From JACKFE01 sp050248735 (GTDB lineage Bacteria > Nitrospirota > Nitrospiria > Nitrospirales > UBA8639): 64,000 nt of DNA. The stretch spans positions 186,001-250,000 of the forward strand of contig JBFWRU010000006.1 in assembly GCA_050248735.1 (NCBI GenBank). Direction: 5' to 3'. The notes beneath the pieces were generated by a model. The model was not told where the DNA came from. It did no database searches and worked only from the letters and a program-made list of their open reading frames with translations. Position numbers and translations under genes: made by a program. Shown piece by piece: positions 18,241 to 27,000 of this stretch. Position 1 is the stretch's first letter; every line of letters starts with the position of its first letter.

Positions 18241-18600
18241 TTATTTCTTCACAACCAGATAGAGAGCCAGGACTACGAGAATGAGGGCAAAGATTTTCTT
18301 GAATATCTCCACAGGAACCTGTTCAACCAATTGTGCTCCGATTTGCGCACCAACCAATCCTCCCAGGCCAAGCAGCAGTCCATACTGATAATCCACATTG
18401 GCTAATTTGTGATGGGCCACCAAGGCGGACAAGGCAATGATCAAGATCCCTAGAAATGAGGTTCCAACGGCCTTTTGTGCCGAGAAACCCAGAAAGAGTA
18501 AGAGGGGAACTATTAAAAATCCTCCTCCAAGTCCGGTAAATGAGGCTCCAATACCTACAATGATCCCGCCTCCCAGAATGGCCAATGCATTTATACTCAT
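18241..18600 (-). CDS. Half-size TauE/SafE-family permease
   Basis: The 119-residue membrane protein has four hydrophobic segments and the family's glycine-rich start (GASFTGLGGGFLIVPLL) plus AVGTSF and GGLVGAQIGA. TauE/SafE proteins export sulfite, sulfoacetate and related small organic or sulfur anions; typical members have about 250 residues and eight segments made of two such halves. This gene holds one half only, with a good ribosome site (GAGGAGAG) and its own stop, so it may act as a dimer. The substrate cannot be read from the sequence. Confidence 0.85.
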   Translation of the reverse strand: MSINALAILGGGIIVGIGASFTGLGGGFLIVPLLLFLGFSAQKAVGTSFLGILIIALSALVAHHKLANVDYQYGLLLGLGGLVGAQIGAQLVEQVPVEIFKKIFALILVVLALYLVVKK

Positions 18601-18712
18601 GATGCCTCTCCTCTACCATGGTCAATGACGTTCAGATACCATCTCGTAAGTATTATAGCGACGCTTTCAGCTAACCAGAGTTGTTATATCTCATTCACTT
18701 TGAAATTTCCTA

Positions 18713-18736
18713 GCATAATTTTCATGAAAATTATGC
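18713..18736. promoter_or_regulatory. Perfect 24-bp palindrome upstream of NFACT gene
   Basis: The half-site GCATAATTTTCA is followed directly by its exact reverse complement, giving an uninterrupted 24-base palindrome. It lies in the divergent gap between the TauE-like gene and the NFACT gene, about 150 bases before the NFACT start. Uninterrupted AT-rich palindromes of this size are typical of dimeric repressor sites; a hairpin in RNA is the alternative. Confidence 0.55.
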
Positions 18737-18888
18737 AGGGAATTCTAATCTAAAACATGGATTTTCTGACGCAACATTGTCAGAATACACAGCATACTCG
18801 AATTGGCCCGTGGCCCCATGATCTTTCATTTCCTCTTTTCTTCAAATTTGCATCAAGGCATTCTCAGATCGGATCATTGAATTTCTCC

Positions 18889-20349
18889 ATGGCTATCAGT
18901 CTTTCCGAATGTAAAGCGGTCCTGCGCGAATTGTTCCCAAACGTAACCGGGGGATTCATTCAGAAAATTCATCAACCCCGGCCGTTGACGTTGACCTTCG
19001 ATATTCGCTCCCCAGGACAAACCTGTTCATTGCTCGTATGCGTGGAACCTCGGTTGGCCCGTCTACATCTTTCTTCTCAGAAATTTGAGAACCCGACGAC
19101 TCCCCCACCATTTTGCTCATTCCTTCGATCCCATGTGGAGGGCGGGCGAATTGTAGAAATGAGGCAGGAACCTGGTGACCGGATTGTGTACGTCACGATT
19201 GTCAAAGCCGAACAGGTGTTTGATTTGGTTATTGCCTTGACCGGCAATCAGGCGAATGTGCATCTCCTGAATAAAGACAAAACCGTGTTGCGGTCATTAC
19301 GGGAGTCGCGAACAAAAATTGGGGAACGGTACATGCCCCCAGCATTGAGGCCGAAGCAACAGTTAAGCACTCCTCCCCCCCTCGCTCAGGCTATCGAACC
19401 TCCCCCTTCACTAAAAGAAGAGTTTGGAGACCGGTTTCCGGTATCGGCCGAATTAGAGGCCCGATATGGACAACAAGAAGGGGAACAAGCCAAAGATTCC
19501 ATCCTTGAACAACAACAGGCACAGTGTCGGAAGGCCCTGAAGCACGCAAAAAGAAAAATTCAAGCGTTACAGGAAGATTTCAAGAAGGTGGAGCGATTTC
19601 GTGAGTATTCGCGTTATGGCGAACTCTTGAAGAGTCATCTCCATGAAATCAAAAAGGGCCAAGAGTCCATCGGCATCGTTGATTACTATGATCCTGCCTT
19701 ACCCACACTGACACTCCCTCTGGACCCTTCAAAAGATGCGGTGTGGAATATGGAGAACTACTTTCGGAAATATCATAAATTTATCGGGGCTCAGGAACAT
19801 CTCCAGCCCCGCGTGGATCAGGCCCAAGAGGAAGTGGTTCGATTGGAGGCACAATTGGCTCAATTAAAACAAGGCACCATGGATCCTAATTTTTCACCAA
19901 AAATTCCAAAAACCACAGTTCTCCCAGGCATCCGATCACCTAAAGGCCGCCCGACACCATCCCAATGCTACCGGACGTATACATCTGCAGATGGCCTGGC
20001 CATTTTAGTCGGAAAAACCGCCAAGGATAACGATCAGTTGACCTTGAAAGTCGCCAAACCAGATGATCTATGGCTTCATGCACGAGGAATCCCGGGCTCT
20101 CATGTGGTGGTTCGATTGGACAAAGGTGCCACTGTGCCTCCGGAAACCTTGAAGGACGCCGCGACCCTGACTCTATGGTTCAGCGATCTTCGCAAGAGCG
20201 GAAAAGGCGAAGTGATTTATACGTTGCGAAAATTCGTCAAGAAAGGGAAAGGGCTCAAACCCGGAGCCGTCATGGTCGAGCGAGAGAAGTCTCTCTGGAT
20301 TGAATTGAAAGAAGACCGCTTGCAACGCCTCAAAGGACTCCCTTCCTAA
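18889..20349 (+). CDS. rqcH: NFACT-family (RqcH/FbpA-like) protein
   Basis: NFACT proteins bind stalled 50S ribosomal subunits carrying peptidyl-tRNA and, as RqcH, direct C-terminal alanine tailing of the nascent chain in ribosome-associated quality control. The 486-residue product starts at the usual family position (MAISLSECKAVLRELF at ATG 18889); an in-frame ATG at 18757 would add 44 residues of unlike sequence. Order: NFACT-N domain (1-~180, with GGFIQKIHQP), a middle coiled coil (~200-350, HAKRKIQALQEDFKKVE), and the C-terminal NFACT-R RNA-binding domain (~355-486, with ADGLAILVGKTAKDND, DLWLHARG, GSHVV). The fold is complete though the linker is short. A partial second copy lies at 21084-21532. 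Confidence 0.88.
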   Translation: MAISLSECKAVLRELFPNVTGGFIQKIHQPRPLTLTFDIRSPGQTCSLLVCVEPRLARLHLSSQKFENPTTPPPFCSFLRSHVEGGRIVEMRQEPGDRIVYVTIVKAEQVFDLVIALTGNQANVHLLNKDKTVLRSLRESRTKIGERYMPPALRPKQQLSTPPPLAQAIEPPPSLKEEFGDRFPVSAELEARYGQQEGEQAKDSILEQQQAQCRKALKHAKRKIQALQEDFKKVERFREYSRYGELLKSHLHEIKKGQESIGIVDYYDPALPTLTLPLDPSKDAVWNMENYFRKYHKFIGAQEHLQPRVDQAQEEVVRLEAQLAQLKQGTMDPNFSPKIPKTTVLPGIRSPKGRPTPSQCYRTYTSADGLAILVGKTAKDNDQLTLKVAKPDDLWLHARGIPGSHVVVRLDKGATVPPETLKDAATLTLWFSDLRKSGKGEVIYTLRKFVKKGKGLKPGAVMVEREKSLWIELKEDRLQRLKGLPS

Positions 20350-20500
20350 AACCAGCCCTAAGTCTTCTCACATTATGTATGTAAGTTAGGAAGAAAAAAC
20401 AGGAATAGTGCTCAAAAAAAGAGAGCCGAGGCATTCCTGAAATATCTGGATACACCCAATCGGAGTCTAACTCAGGAAGTTGTAATCTGATGTTCGCTAA

Positions 20501-21028
20501 TTATTGAAAAAGGTGCGGGGGAAGTGAGAGCTTGACGTTGAACGACGAATTCGTATGGACGCCATCTTGGCGATAGAACTCAAGATTCCCGTTGAGTCCA
20601 ACCACGAGAACTTCCTGAATACCCGAAGCAAGATAGGCTTGGACTTTATAGTTGATTTCGACCTGCCGATTCCCAGGTGACAACACCTCGACGACAAAGT
20701 CTGGCGCACGAACTAATCCCTCTTCGATTGTCACGACCTGCCATTTATCTTCAGGCATCCAGACAATATCAGGAACCCGAACCCCGGCTGATGCGGTGAG
20801 GACAGCAGCCTCGGGGACCGCTTTTCCCCCAAGTTGCGCCCGCAGTTGATAAGCAATCTCTGCGCAAATCACCTGGTGCCGGTTACTGGGCTTGGGACTC
20901 ATGATCAGTTCTCCATGTTCGGTGAGTTCATACCAATCCGGAAGCTGATCATTCTCCGCGAGGTCAGCCCAAACTTGGGATAATTCTTTTGGTGAGAGAA
21001 CGGTGGAAATATCCGACATTTCGTCCAT
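20501..21028 (-). CDS. Uma2-family putative PD-(D/E)XK nuclease
   Basis: Uma2 (DUF820) proteins have a restriction-endonuclease-like fold and are very abundant in cyanobacteria and some other phyla; their biological role is unclear. The 175-residue product shows the family pattern: LPDWYELTEHGELIMSP, RHQVICAEIAYQL, VRVPDIVWMP, PDFVVEVLSPGN and KVQAYLASGIQEVLVV, which supply the D...E-x-V core. I start at ATG 21028 (AGGAG nine bases upstream); an ATG at 21082 adds 18 residues. It is inverted relative to both NFACT copies and sits exactly between them. No toxin or antitoxin partner is seen. Confidence 0.85.
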   Translation of the reverse strand: MDEMSDISTVLSPKELSQVWADLAENDQLPDWYELTEHGELIMSPKPSNRHQVICAEIAYQLRAQLGGKAVPEAAVLTASAGVRVPDIVWMPEDKWQVVTIEEGLVRAPDFVVEVLSPGNRQVEINYKVQAYLASGIQEVLVVGLNGNLEFYRQDGVHTNSSFNVKLSLPPHLFQ

Positions 21029-21083
21029 TTTAGAAATCTCCTGCCATCCTGTCAATGAATCTAATCCTGAGTAATAAGCCATA

Positions 21084-21532
21084 CCCCACGCTGACGCTCC
21101 CGCTCAATCCTTCAAAAAATGTGGGGTGGAATTTGGAAGATTACTTTCTGCTGCCGGTGGTATTCGTCTGCAGACGGCCTCGCAATTTTAGTCGGAAAAA
21201 CCGCCAAGGATAACGATCAGCTGACTTTAAAGGTCGCCAACCCGGATGATCTGTGGCTGCATGCGCGAGGGACACCAGGCTCTCATGTGGTCGTCCGGTT
21301 GGAAAAAGGCGCCTCTGTCCCTCCGGAGACACTGAAGGATGCAGCGACGCTGACCCTGTGGTTTAGCGATTTACGAAAGAGCGGGAAAGGCGAAGTGATA
21401 TACACTCTCCGAAAGTTTGTCAAAAAAGGAAAAGGCCTCAAACCCGGAGCCGTCATGGTCGAGCGAGAGAAGTCTTTCTGGATTGAATTGAAAGAAGACC
21501 GGCTTCATCGATTAAAAGGCGGAACGACCTGA
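21084..21532 (+). pseudogene. Partial second copy of the NFACT gene 3' half, with internal deletion
   Basis: From about 21084 the DNA matches the NFACT gene from about 19700: one frame reads PTLTLPLNPSKNVGWNLEDYF, against PTLTLPLDPSKDAVWNMENYF. About 230 bases are then missing, and the match resumes at SADGLAILVGK and runs to the end of the NFACT-R domain. Only 6 of 117 residues differ there. The deletion shifts the frame, so the upstream part and the NFACT-R part are in different frames. An ATG at 21119 could still give a 137-residue protein that is mainly a free NFACT-R domain, with 15 unrelated leading residues. I call it a pseudogene; expression as a lone RNA-binding domain remains possible. 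Confidence 0.75.
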
Positions 21533-21652
21533 CAGTCCAATAGGTTTTTTTCGAATTAAATCCGGCAACAAATTTATGAAGTGATGTTCTTTCAATTCGG
21601 GAAAATATGGGTCATCAAAAATCTTCATTCCTTGGCCCACGCGAGCGCCAGG

Positions 21653-21835
21653 TTAGTCTCGTACTTCTCGGTGAAAGAGCAAGACATCCCACTTCGTGGC
21701 CGACAAAATGATGGTATATTCCCCGGGCATTTGCTCAACAAATTCCACGATCTCTTCGTTATCGATCGGCGAAAGAGTCAACCACACATGCTTGAACGTG
21801 GAGGCTTGCAGAAAGAAGGATGACCGCGTTGTGGC
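21653..21835 (-). pseudogene. Possible 3' remnant of an unidentified gene
   Basis: A stretch of 60 codons open on the minus strand has coding-like composition (WLTLSPIDNEEIVEFVEQM, YTIILSATKWDVLLF, HREVRD then stop) but no ATG near its beginning and a stop just upstream. It looks like the C-terminal end of a lost gene. It lies in the rearranged gap between the NFACT fragment and the protease. Family unknown. Confidence 0.3.
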
Positions 21836-21904
21836 CTAAACTGAACGAAGAACACGAGGCTCGTTTCCAACAAATTGCCGATGGGTCCACCCTTGTTCAT
21901 CTGG

Positions 21905-23302
21905 CTATTTGGTTGTTTCACTCGATGACTCCGGCTGTTCCGACGGGGCCGGCTCCGCGGGCGGCCCCCCCTCAATGCCCCGCCGCAAGATCGGCGCGTT
22001 CCCTTGAGTTAAGGGAGCAATGGGTATTCCAATCTGACAAATGAACTCACGGTCACGGATACCGACTCCTAAAGACACATTGGAATAGCGAGCGTTCTTA
22101 CCAGAAAATGGAAGCGCCTTCACCTCTACGGTACCGTTGGCCAGTGTCGTCTTCATGGTAAAGCCAGTAATGCTAGGCGCCACCGGACCCACTTTGCCCT
22201 GGACTTCCTCTAGATTGCACATGATCTCCTGCGGGCGTAGGCTCATTCCGCACACGGCACCTACCTCGACCCCCACCACGTTGAGAGGCCCCCACAACGG
22301 GCCGTAAGGGTTGCTGCACTTGACACCCATCACACCGCGCGCTGCCCGGCCGCTCCAGCGCACACGCGTGTTGCCGGATACCGAGGCGTCGTTCTTGCCC
22401 ATCGACTGAAGGATCCAATCGCGTTTGGTGAAGACATCCGTGAAAAAGGCCATGCCGGATGGCGTCTTGCAGTCTGTGACCGTGGCGTTCGAGGCAATCC
22501 CTCGCACCGTCGCGCGGCCGTTCTCGATCGTCACGAACCCCGATCCGCTGTCACCGGGACACAGCGAGGCCATGGCCGCGTTGGCCCGGATTTCAAATAT
22601 TGGCGCGTAAGTGGAAGGGGGGATGGGTGCGCGGAAGATGGCGAACTGCCCTGTGGGCAGCGCTTCAGAATGACTGAACGAGGCGACAGTCCCCACCTGG
22701 CCAGGCTGACGCGGACTTCTCGGCAATCCGACAGTCTGGATATCGGAGTTAAGCGTGAACGGCTCCTTCAGCTTAACCAGGGCGAGATCGTAATCTTCCT
22801 TGCCGACAACGTACATCGGGTGGATGAACGGCGCAACAAAAGGATCAGGTGCGCGCGTGTCAGTGTGCCTCTCGCCGGTGTACGGAGCGGTCCGGGAATA
22901 GGCCCAGTCGCTAACCCCAAGTCCAGGTGCCACGCAATGCGCCGCAGTCAACACCCATTGCGGATCGATAAGCACACCGAAGCAGCCATTCCTCCGTACC
23001 ACCCAGGGATATCGATAGTCGGGCTCAAAAGTGCCGCCCACGACAGACAATGGTCCACCCGTCCCCTGAGCGGGGGCTGATACCGAGGGCAAAGGCGTTG
23101 ATAGTTTTCGATGGTCGCGGGTTACCCCGCGCTCCTGCACGTCGCCAGCCTCCGGCACGGCCTCCAGCGTTTCCTGCCCGACGGGCGGTGGAAGCTGTGG
23201 TTCGCCTGTAAATCCCACCGGTAGGTCACACAAATACGTGGCGATAAACAATGAAACCGCCGCATACAGGGTTCTAGCCTGCCAGCGAAAGAGATGATGC
23301 AT
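21905..23302 (-). CDS. Secreted trypsin-like serine protease
   Basis: The 465-residue protein has a signal-like N-terminus (hydrophobic residues 11-24). A proline-rich pro-region (to ~85) leads into VVGGTF, which resembles the IVGG activation site of chymotrypsin-type proteases. The triad is visible: His122 in LTAAHC, Asp172 in YDLALVKL, Ser252 in CPGDSGSGF. Residues ~320-450 form an extra C-terminal domain with several cysteines and no match I know, ending in a Pro/Glu/Ser tail. Members cleave proteins outside the cytoplasm. It lies downstream of the giant RHS gene on the same strand, 700 bases apart, so processing of RHS proteins is possible but not shown. Confidence 0.9.
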   Translation of the reverse strand: MHHLFRWQARTLYAAVSLFIATYLCDLPVGFTGEPQLPPPVGQETLEAVPEAGDVQERGVTRDHRKLSTPLPSVSAPAQGTGGPLSVVGGTFEPDYRYPWVVRRNGCFGVLIDPQWVLTAAHCVAPGLGVSDWAYSRTAPYTGERHTDTRAPDPFVAPFIHPMYVVGKEDYDLALVKLKEPFTLNSDIQTVGLPRSPRQPGQVGTVASFSHSEALPTGQFAIFRAPIPPSTYAPIFEIRANAAMASLCPGDSGSGFVTIENGRATVRGIASNATVTDCKTPSGMAFFTDVFTKRDWILQSMGKNDASVSGNTRVRWSGRAARGVMGVKCSNPYGPLWGPLNVVGVEVGAVCGMSLRPQEIMCNLEEVQGKVGPVAPSITGFTMKTTLANGTVEVKALPFSGKNARYSNVSLGVGIRDREFICQIGIPIAPLTQGNAPILRRGIEGGPPAEPAPSEQPESSSETTK

Positions 23303-24002
23303 GATCTGCCTCCTTCAATTATTGAGACGCTCTGCTAAATATTCCTGATGGCCTATCCTCCGAAATGGGAAATGACTTTTAGAATTCTTTCCCGCTCCCG
23401 ATCACTCCGACTATTTGGTTACGCCATTAGTCGGCACGCAGCCTGCCTCAACGGGACCAGCTCTGCGGAGGTTGCGGCGGCGCTATATACAATGGTGCGG
23501 CGGGTCACTTCTCCCACCATCGGGGTTTTGGCATGGACGGTACCGTTCGATTCAAACGTGAAGTATTGGCCATTGATGGTCCATAAATTTAGTAACAGGT
23601 GGAGGAGAGCTTTAATCCGCCAAGGCCCAAGGAAAATCCTCGCTCTAGCACCACTCCCGATTCATGGGTGTATCCTTTGCTTCCTGGGACTGGTTCTCTT
23701 GGGCTTGTGCTGCCGGTGAGACTTGAACAGATCCGGCCACATGAACAAAGAACCAAGTTCGATCTATCAAACAGAAGAGGAAAAGGAACCTTATTTTCTT
23801 ACAAGTCTCATAAGTCTCTCTCTGGGCAATGCTAAGACAAGCAATTTCTTGGAATTCAATAATTTTATAGGAAATAATTACTGAACCCCCTTTTCCGAAA
23901 ATTTCTAAATCGTTCATACAGGACCAAAAAGAAAACATCAGAAACTTTTATAGAATTTTTTCGGTATTAAGATGACTTTTTCTCCTTTTGCTCCCCTTCC
24001 TT
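23303..24002. other. 700-bp gap with no confident gene
   Basis: The right half is AT-rich. On the minus strand 23419-23661 stays open for 80 codons and looks partly coding (NGQYFTFESNGTVHAKTPMVGEV has such character in part), but it has no usable start and a stop just before it. I regard it as a possible relic only. No terminator with a clear T-run was found after the RHS gene. Confidence 0.4.
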
Positions 24003-27000
24003 TTACTCTTGATTCAGAGAAGAAGAATTCACCTCCTCACCCATGGGAGAGGAATTTTGATCTTCCTCTAAGGAACAAGAAGTTGCTCCTTTGGTTTCCG
24101 GACAAGAGCTCTCAACCGACTGACTGTTATCCTGTGGCACCTGAGTTTTCTTAATTGCAAGCAGAGATAACTTTATATTCGCCACCATCTTTGTGGCAAT
24201 TCCAGCCGCAAGTTTAATGTTGTGAGGTTTCGCAAGATCCAATCCCGCTTTGCCCAGTTCTGTGCTCCTCCTGCCAAAAAGCGAAAGAGTAAAACCCAAA
24301 GATACCTTTTTAGCTTTATCTGCGCTCCTAATTACAGCCATAGCTCTAAAAGGATTTGCTCCAAGACTTACACCAATATCAACAAGATCACCGGCCAGTT
24401 CGCTGCCTGTGGCTTTAGTTACGCCCTTTGCGGTATATGTACGTACATCTCTTACGCCTGCCTGAATATTATCCAACCCGTGCGCAGCGATCGCACATCC
24501 CCCGCCCCAAGAGCCTCCGCAAGATGCAAGGCCACCGACAACTTCAAGAGCTCCTCCACCAACTTGCAGTGTTCGATGCACGTCAAGTTCATCTAGGTCG
24601 TCTTTTAAAGGAAGCCAAAGGTTTGCGTCTATATAAGCCCAGACTCCTAGACCCGTTGGGTCGGTATACCGCAACGGATTGTTCAGACTGAACGCATATG
24701 TGGCGAAGCGGCGCGGTTGATCCATCGCAATGTCCGGAGCAAATCGATACAGCGGGTCGGCCTGCGTCCAGGTGAGAGATCGCTCGTCGTAGTACCGGTA
24801 GCCGTAGTAGGCCAACTCGCTGATCTGATCAAATTGCTTGCCGTTAAATCGTTCGAGCACCTGCTTCGAATCGGTTCCTTTTTCCTCCACTGATTCGCCA
24901 TACGGTCCGTAGGTAAAGTCCGCCGCCACCGGCGTTGTCGGTTGCCACTGTTGATCAAGAGCCAAAAGTACATCCCCTCGCGGACTTTGGAACAGGAACC
25001 GCGCCTGGTTTCCATTCTCGATCCGTGCGAGCATGCCGTTCATGTTGACGTTGGCGAGGGTCTTGGTAACCTTCCCGTTGCGGTCATACCAGATCTCCGT
25101 CTCACCAAAGACCCAGCGGACCCGCCCGATCACTCCCTCCGGCGACAAGGTGGCGATGAGCGAGCGTTGCCGCCCGTGGTCGTACCAGTAAAGTTCGCGC
25201 GTGCCATCGGGCCGCACCACTTCCCGTTGAAGGTCGGCCCCGTCATTTACATGCTGCCAAATCTTGCCGCCGATGTTGCGTTCCCTCAAGTTGCCTGCCT
25301 CGTCATACCGCAGACTCATCCATGGTTGGCCGTTCGGCAGTTTGAGCACGTCGGGTGCTTCTGGGTCTCCGACCCCGTAGTCGTAACTCACCGTGCGGCG
25401 GTGCACGCGTTTGGCTCCATTCGCCACATTCACGTTGGCGGACATGATCCGCCCGCCAGGTGAATACGCAAAGGCCGCTTGATAGCCGAGCGGCCCTGTG
25501 GCTTGGGTCAGTTGATGCTGCGCATCATAGCCAAAAGTCCAATTGGCCTGGACCAGTGGTCCACCGGCACCCAGCGTGGTATCCCACGTCGCCACGTCAT
25601 CCGAACCGGTGTAGCTGTAGCGCTGGTCAGATAAGGGCAACAACGCCTGGCCATTGTGGGGTTTGGCTTTCACCGTCTGCTGTGTGGTGCGGCCCAAGTC
25701 GTCGTGGATGTATGTCGTCTGATGTTCAATAGATCCATCAAGTTTTCCTGACCGGATGGCCACTAATCCGCCGGCCGTATACTGCGCTTGCCCGAGCACC
25801 CCATGCCCTGCCCATTGGGCCTGAAACGGGAGCCCCCGATCATCGTAGGTGTAGTTCACGGTCGTCGGGAGCGCATTCGGCCCCGCATCGGCATAGGTCA
25901 GGCTCTTGATGGCTCCCAAGACGTTGTAGCTTCGAGTCATGGTACGGGTGTCTTTTACTTTCTCGCCCAGGATAGAAAACCCGCGTTGTTCGGCTACGAT
26001 CAGGCCGCGGGCTTCATAGGTATAGGTCATAAAGCCATGCGGTTGAGTGACTTTGAACAGGCGGCCCACGCCATTCATCCCCTGGTCATATTCATAGGTA
26101 GTTGAACTCGGGCCGTAGGTCGCCAGTTGTGGGTCGGACAACTGACGTCTTCCGGCGAGCCGTGTGAGGGGGCGATCCAGCGCATCATACGTAATGATGG
26201 TGGTAAAGGCGGCAGAAGGAACGTTCGACGGAGCCGGGGCAACAATGCTGGTCATATTGCCGTTTTTATCGTACAAATAACTCCACACCTGTCCGCCACG
26301 GATCACTTTCACGCGACGGGAGAGCCAGTCATGGTGCATCATGGTTTCAATCCCGTCGGCGCTCCTAATCAGCCGCACGTTGTCGTTGCCATCGTAGTCA
26401 TAGTGGGTTGTGGCCCAATTTTGGCCACCGGTAAGTTGCTCGACGGTCTGAACGAGGCGATCCAAGGCATCCGTCAGCGTGCGCGTGCGCGAGACCACGC
26501 CGCCCTTGTTGGCGATGAGATCTTCCCGGGTGGTGGACCGACCATCATACACCCAGCGTTGTCCGGTTTGATCCGGGCGGAGTGCGCTGGTGCGACGACC
26601 CTGCGGGTCATAGGTCAGAGCATAGGGGACGGTGGCGGTACCCGGCGCCTTGTCAGGCGCCGGCAGGTCGGCTTTCACAAGATTGCCTGCCGCATCATAG
26701 AAAAACTTGCTCACAGCCAATTGGGTTTGCCCGGCCAAGGCCCTGGTCGCCACTACCCGCCCCAGCCCGTCCACTTCGGTGGCGGTGGTGGTCTGCCGGG
26801 GTTGACCAAACTCAATCAATTTTCTGGCAATAACCCCCGCGTGGCCGCCCAGGAAGGCAGCCGGAGCCGTCCTGGGGTCGTCATGGTATTCATTTTGGGC
26901 AATCACCTCGAACAGGTAGGGCTGAGTGGGATTTTGAAGCGGATCAATCGCCACTTTTTCCACCAGTATCCGGCCGAACCCATCGATGGTCCGATCCCAA

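Noticed and set aside
20501..21532. Insertion sequence or transposon as cause of the NFACT duplication
   Set aside because: No transposase, terminal inverted repeats or target duplication found around the Uma2 gene or the NFACT fragment.
23419..23661. 80 open codons on the minus strand downstream of the giant RHS gene
   Set aside because: Partly coding-like but no start codon and a stop directly upstream; too weak to call a gene or a specific pseudogene.
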